DNA from: DASRIA01 sp963768885
Lineage (GTDB): Bacteria > Actinomycetota > Thermoleophilia > Solirubrobacterales > JBBDJG01
Direction of reading: 5' to 3'
DNA: 64,000 nt
NCBI GenBank assembly: GCA_963768885.1
Contig: CAVYJN010000004.1
Location: 1-64,000, forward strand
Shown: piece after piece, positions 61,138-64,000 of the stretch
How positions within the stretch are numbered: the stretch's first letter is position 1
How the letters are laid out: each line of letters starts with the position of its first letter
Program-made: the position numbers and the translations under genes
The notes under the pieces: generated by a model
The model's input: only the letters and a program-made list of their open reading frames with translations
Databases searched by the model: none
What the model was told of the DNA's origin: nothing

Positions 61138-62496
61138 GTGACCGTACCGCGGGTCGCACTACGCATGCTGTTTGCCGTTCTGGCCTTTGCGCTGCTTGTC
61201 GTCGCTTCTCCGGCGCAGGCAACGCCGCTCTTTCTGTCGGCCATCGACATCTCCGACGCGGGACAGGACGGGTTCGAGCCCGATGTCGCCGTGGACCCGT
61301 CGGGGAACGTGATCGCCGTCTGGACCCGCTCTGACGGGACCAACTTCCGCATCCAGTATTCGACCCGCACGGCCACCGGCAACTGGGCCGCGCCGACGAC
61401 GATCTCCGACCCGGGCCAGAGCGCATCCAACCCGGACGCCGCGATCGACAACTCCGGGAACGCGATCGTCGCGTGGTCGCGGTCGGACGGCACCAACATC
61501 CGGATTCAGGCGGCTTACCGCCCGGCCGGGGGGAGCTTCGCGGCTCCGTTGACGATCTCGGACCCCGGCTTCGATGCTACGAAGCCGGTGACGGACTTCG
61601 ACAACAGCGGCAAGGCGCTGATGACGTGGCAGCGCTTCGACGGCAGCAACCTGCGCGTGCAGTCGACGACCCGCACGGCCGGCACCGGCGGCACGTTCGC
61701 GAACGAGGTCACCCTCTCCAAGGGCGGCCAGGACGGGTTCAACCCGCAGGCCGACGCAGGTCCTAACGTGGACGCCAACGGCGTGGTCGCCTGGACCCGC
61801 TCTGACGGCACCAACCTGCGCGTGCAGTCGTCGCGCCGCACGGACGTGGTCGGCTTCCCGCGCCCGAAGGGCGCAACGCCGACCACCTTCCCAATGGTCC
61901 CTGCGTACAACGCGTGCACCGCGCCGAACAGGACCCACGGTCCGGCACTCGCGTTCGCGTCGTGCAACCCGCCCGTGATGAACTCGAGCACCCTGACGGT
62001 CGGCACGGTCGACGCGAACGGCGCTGCCTCGAACGGCACCGGACGGGTCAAGTTCCGGTCCATCCTCGGTAACGTGGCCACCGAGGCCGACGAGGCGAAT
62101 GTCGACCTGATCGTGAAGATCGAGGACGTGCGCAACGCGCCGGCGCTGACCGACTACGCGGGCAGCCTGATGGTGGAGACAAACCTCCAGCTCACCGACA
62201 ACCTCAACGCGGAGGAGCAGCCCGCACCGGGCACCATGCAGTCCTTCGCGCTCAAGTGGTCGGTACCGTGCGTGACCACGACCGACTCGACGCGCGGTTC
62301 GAACTGCAACCTCAACACGACGGCAGACGCGCTGTATCCCGGGGTGGTCACCGAGTCGAAGCGGACGATCTGGCAGATCGGTCAGGTCTCGGTCAAGGAC
62401 GCCGGGCCGAACGGAACGGGTGTCGATGCCTGCCCGCCCACCTGCGGCGACGGCGACGAGACCACCTTCCTGCGCCAGGGCGTCTTCGTCCCGTAG
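61138..62496 (+). CDS. Secreted repeat protein carrying the PKGATP/QGVFVP domain
   Basis: A 452-residue exported protein. Signal peptide 1-29. Residues about 33-235 contain four repeats of about 50 residues centred on WTRSDGTN.RIQ, with ISDPG-type linkers, likely propeller-like strands. Residues 240-452 form the same unrecognised domain seen at 27779, 54171 and 58322, here more diverged (FPRPKGATPTTFP, NACTAPNRTHGP, ending FLRQGVFVP) with an added CPPTCG pair. GTG 61138 follows GGGAGG at six bases; a TAGTAT -10 lies at 61093-61098. Function unknown. Confidence 0.8.
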   Translation: MTVPRVALRMLFAVLAFALLVVASPAQATPLFLSAIDISDAGQDGFEPDVAVDPSGNVIAVWTRSDGTNFRIQYSTRTATGNWAAPTTISDPGQSASNPDAAIDNSGNAIVAWSRSDGTNIRIQAAYRPAGGSFAAPLTISDPGFDATKPVTDFDNSGKALMTWQRFDGSNLRVQSTTRTAGTGGTFANEVTLSKGGQDGFNPQADAGPNVDANGVVAWTRSDGTNLRVQSSRRTDVVGFPRPKGATPTTFPMVPAYNACTAPNRTHGPALAFASCNPPVMNSSTLTVGTVDANGAASNGTGRVKFRSILGNVATEADEANVDLIVKIEDVRNAPALTDYAGSLMVETNLQLTDNLNAEEQPAPGTMQSFALKWSVPCVTTTDSTRGSNCNLNTTADALYPGVVTESKRTIWQIGQVSVKDAGPNGTGVDACPPTCGDGDETTFLRQGVFVP

Positions 62497-62581
62497 CACC
62501 AACAGCTGGACCGGCCGGTCATCGCCCTGCGGTGGCCGGCCGGCGCCGGTCGCGTCCTGGCAGGCGCTATCCTTCCGAAAC

Positions 62582-62611
62582 CCGCGCGAGCATGTGGCGC
62601 GGTCCTTTTTT
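62582..62611 (+). terminator. Intrinsic terminator before the ribosomal protein block
   Basis: CCGCGC (62582-62587) pairs with GCGCGG (62597-62602), followed by TCCTTTTTT. This is the most classical terminator of the window. Confidence 0.82.
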
Positions 62612-62646
62612 CGTCTACCCCGGCCGAGCCCCGGCCCTCCTGAGAT

Positions 62647-62811
62647 ATGGCACGCGGAGAAGTTCGAATCGCGGTGACCCTCGCTTGCGAGGAGTGCAAA
62701 CGCCGCAATTACCAGACCAACAAGAACCGGCGTAACGACCCGGAGCGCATCGAGATGCGCAAATTCTGTCGCTGGTGCGGGCACCACACCCCGCACAAGG
62801 AAACGCGCTAG
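62647..62811 (+). CDS. rpmG: 50S ribosomal protein L33
   Basis: A 54-residue large-subunit protein. It has both zinc-type CxxC pairs (CEEC and CRWC), so it is the C+ form used with sufficient zinc. Other L33 marks are RNYQTNKNRRNDPERIE and the end HTPHKETR. It begins the conserved rpmG-secE-nusG-rplK order. No strong ribosome site precedes ATG 62647. Confidence 0.95.
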   Translation: MARGEVRIAVTLACEECKRRNYQTNKNRRNDPERIEMRKFCRWCGHHTPHKETR

Positions 62812-62834
62812 CGCGTCTCGGCGAGGCTCCGGGG

Positions 62835-63354
62835 ATGGCGCGTACACGTCAGAAGCGCAAGGCCAAGCGGCGCGAGGAGCAGCTCAAGGCGACTCGCCGC
62901 GACGCGACCGCCAAGCAGCAGCCGGCCAACCCCGCCGAGCAGGCGGCGATCCAGACCGCCGAGGCGCTCGAGGCCGGCGACGAGCTCGAGGAGATAGCGC
63001 GCGGCGAAGAGCCGGTCGTCGAGGCGCCGCCGCAGGAGGAGGAGCCGCAGGGCGGAGGAGCCGCAGGAGCGGCCCGAGCGCCGCGACGGAGCAGTGGCGA
63101 AGCGGGAGCGCCAGCGCAAGGAGCCCCGCCGCGAGCGCAGGCCGGCGCCCGAGCGCCGCAAGGAGCCGCGCAAGCGTGGCCGCGTGATGAACTTCTTCGT
63201 GCAAGTATGGGCGGAGCTGCGCCGGGTCCAGTGGCCCGACCGCAATCAGGTCACGCAGGCTACGAGCGTCGTGGTCGTCTTCTGTTTCCTCGCGGGTGCG
63301 TTCCTCGCCCTGTTCGACTACATCTTCAGTGAGCTGATCACCCGGATCCTCTGA
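62835..63354 (+). CDS. secE: Preprotein translocase subunit SecE with long N-terminal extension; apparent +1 frameshift
   Basis: The C-terminal part is SecE: FFVQVWAELRRVQWPDRNQV followed by one membrane helix (VVVVFCFLAGAFLALFDYIF). Upstream, ATG 62835 begins MARTRQKRKAKRREEQ and an acidic Glu/Pro-rich stretch to EEEPQ. The frame then shifts inside GGG at 63050-63052; removing one G continues as AEEPQERPERRDGAVAKRERQ into SecE, for 172 residues. A GTG at 63094 could start a short 86-residue SecE by itself. SecE is essential, so a true knock-out is unlikely. Confidence 0.88.
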
Positions 63355-63368
63355 ATCGCTAGGAAGAA

Positions 63369-63890
63369 ATGTTTCGCTGGTACGTCATCAACACATATTC
63401 CGGTCACGAGAACAAGGTGAAGCACAACATCGAGCACCGCGTGACCACGATGGAGCAGCAGTCCAACATCCGTCAGGTCATCATCCCGACCGAGCAGGTC
63501 TCGGAGATGAAGAACGGCCAGAAGGTGCAGACCGAGCGCCGCACGATGCCGGGCTACGTGCTGGTCAACATGGAGATGAACGACGACACCTGGCAGCTGG
63601 TCAAGAACACGCCGGGCGTCACCGGGTTCGTCGGCTCGCGCGACAAGCCCCTCCCGCTCAGCAAGCCCGAGGTCGATCGCCTGATGCACCGTGAGACCGC
63701 GGAGCGCCCGCGCACCCGCGCCCAGTTCTCGATCGGGGAGTCCGTCAAGGTCATATCCGGCCCGCTCTCCGACTTCTCCGGCGAGATCGCCGAGATCAAC
63801 GAGGATGCCGCCAAGCTGAAGGTCCTCGTATCCATCTTCGGCCGGGAGACGCCCGTCGAGGTGGGATACGACCAGGTGAAGAAGATATGA
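63369..63890 (+). CDS. nusG: Transcription termination/antitermination factor NusG
   Basis: A 173-residue NusG: NGN domain from WYVINTYSGHENKVKHNI to TPGVTGFVGSRDKPLPL, which binds the polymerase clamp, and a KOW domain (SVKVISGPLSDFSGEIAEINED) that contacts Rho or ribosomal protein S10. ATG 63369 follows AGGAAGAA. It lies 14 bases after secE and 80 before rplK. Confidence 0.96.
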   Translation: MFRWYVINTYSGHENKVKHNIEHRVTTMEQQSNIRQVIIPTEQVSEMKNGQKVQTERRTMPGYVLVNMEMNDDTWQLVKNTPGVTGFVGSRDKPLPLSKPEVDRLMHRETAERPRTRAQFSIGESVKVISGPLSDFSGEIAEINEDAAKLKVLVSIFGRETPVEVGYDQVKKI

Positions 63891-63970
63891 GGGGCGGTCG
63901 CCGTAGGCGGACGCTCGTGACTTTAGGTGTGGGCGAAGCCCACTCGATATTCCGAGGGCTCTGACAAACC

Positions 63971-64000
63971 ATGGCGCGCAAAGTTCTGACGATGATCAAG
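63971..64000 (+). CDS. rplK: 50S ribosomal protein L11 (5' end only)
   Basis: The window ends ten codons into the gene: MARKVLTMIK, as expected for L11 directly downstream of nusG. Cut by the window edge. Confidence 0.85.
   Translation, partial: MARKVLTMIK

Noticed and set aside
62660..62680. tRNA-like GTTCGAATC
   Set aside because: It lies inside the rpmG coding sequence and no cloverleaf can be drawn around it.
10098..63354. Programmed +1 frameshifting as explanation for the six frame breaks
   Set aside because: No shared slippery site, no stop codon close behind the shift and no stimulatory structure in common; read errors are simpler.

Overview
The window looks like chromosomal DNA of a high-GC actinobacterium. 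I place it, by inference, in the class Thermoleophilia (Solirubrobacterales-like). The reasons are very high GC at third codon positions, many GTG/TTG starts, an rpmG-secE-nusG-rplK block whose SecE has a long charged N-terminal extension, DUF6777/DUF3995/DUF58 family genes, and many secreted or cell-surface proteins. I see no tRNA, rRNA, CRISPR array, transposase, integrase or phage structural block.

Layout. 0-10 kb: MMPL exporter, DNA polymerase IV, a PPOx-fold enzyme, a secreted collagen-like protein, a hydrolase-cyclase fusion, an MFS carrier, an alpha/beta hydrolase, an MBL-like protein and a YceI protein. 10-21 kb: an apparent envelope-maintenance region. It holds an operon HtrA protease-VWA-MoxR-DUF58-VWA, two related small exported proteins, and an OmpR/EnvZ-type two-component system. 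Direct-repeat operator-like sites (half-sites 11 bp apart) precede all of these units, which suggests one regulon. 21-31 kb: GNAT, amine oxidase, a Tat-type fibre-like protein, two secreted propeller proteins, a cupredoxin lipoprotein and an acyltransferase. 31-41 kb: SDR, SRPBCC, FGGY kinase plus FAD oxidoreductase, and divergently an amine/amino-acid utilisation operon (APC permease, glutamine-synthetase-like ligase, aldehyde dehydrogenase, SDR). 40-46 kb: an ABC exporter fused to an APH-like kinase, a DUF6777 lipoprotein bracketed by an imperfect direct repeat, a class I glutamine amidotransferase and a hydrolase. 46-52 kb: acyl-CoA dehydrogenase, epimerase, hydrolase and NTF2-like genes, an RpoD-type sigma factor and a phosphodiester glycosidase. 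52-62 kb: glycosyltransferases and three genes carrying an unrecognised roughly 200-225-residue secreted domain, then a second RpoD-type sigma factor and a TlpA-like thioredoxin. 62.6-64 kb: rpmG, secE, nusG and the first codons of rplK.

Most notable points. (1) An unrecognised cysteine-containing secreted domain, starting near a PKGATP motif and ending QG[IV]F[IV]P at the very C-terminus, occurs four times: twice alone, once after seven FG-GAP repeats and once after four short RSDGTN repeats. (2) A putative regulon links the two-component system, two PepSY-like exported proteins and the HtrA/MoxR/VWA operon. (3) An ABC exporter carries an APH-type kinase in one 964-residue chain. (4) Six genes, including essential secE, each need removal of one base to restore their reading frame; this points to insertion errors in the assembly rather than true decay.
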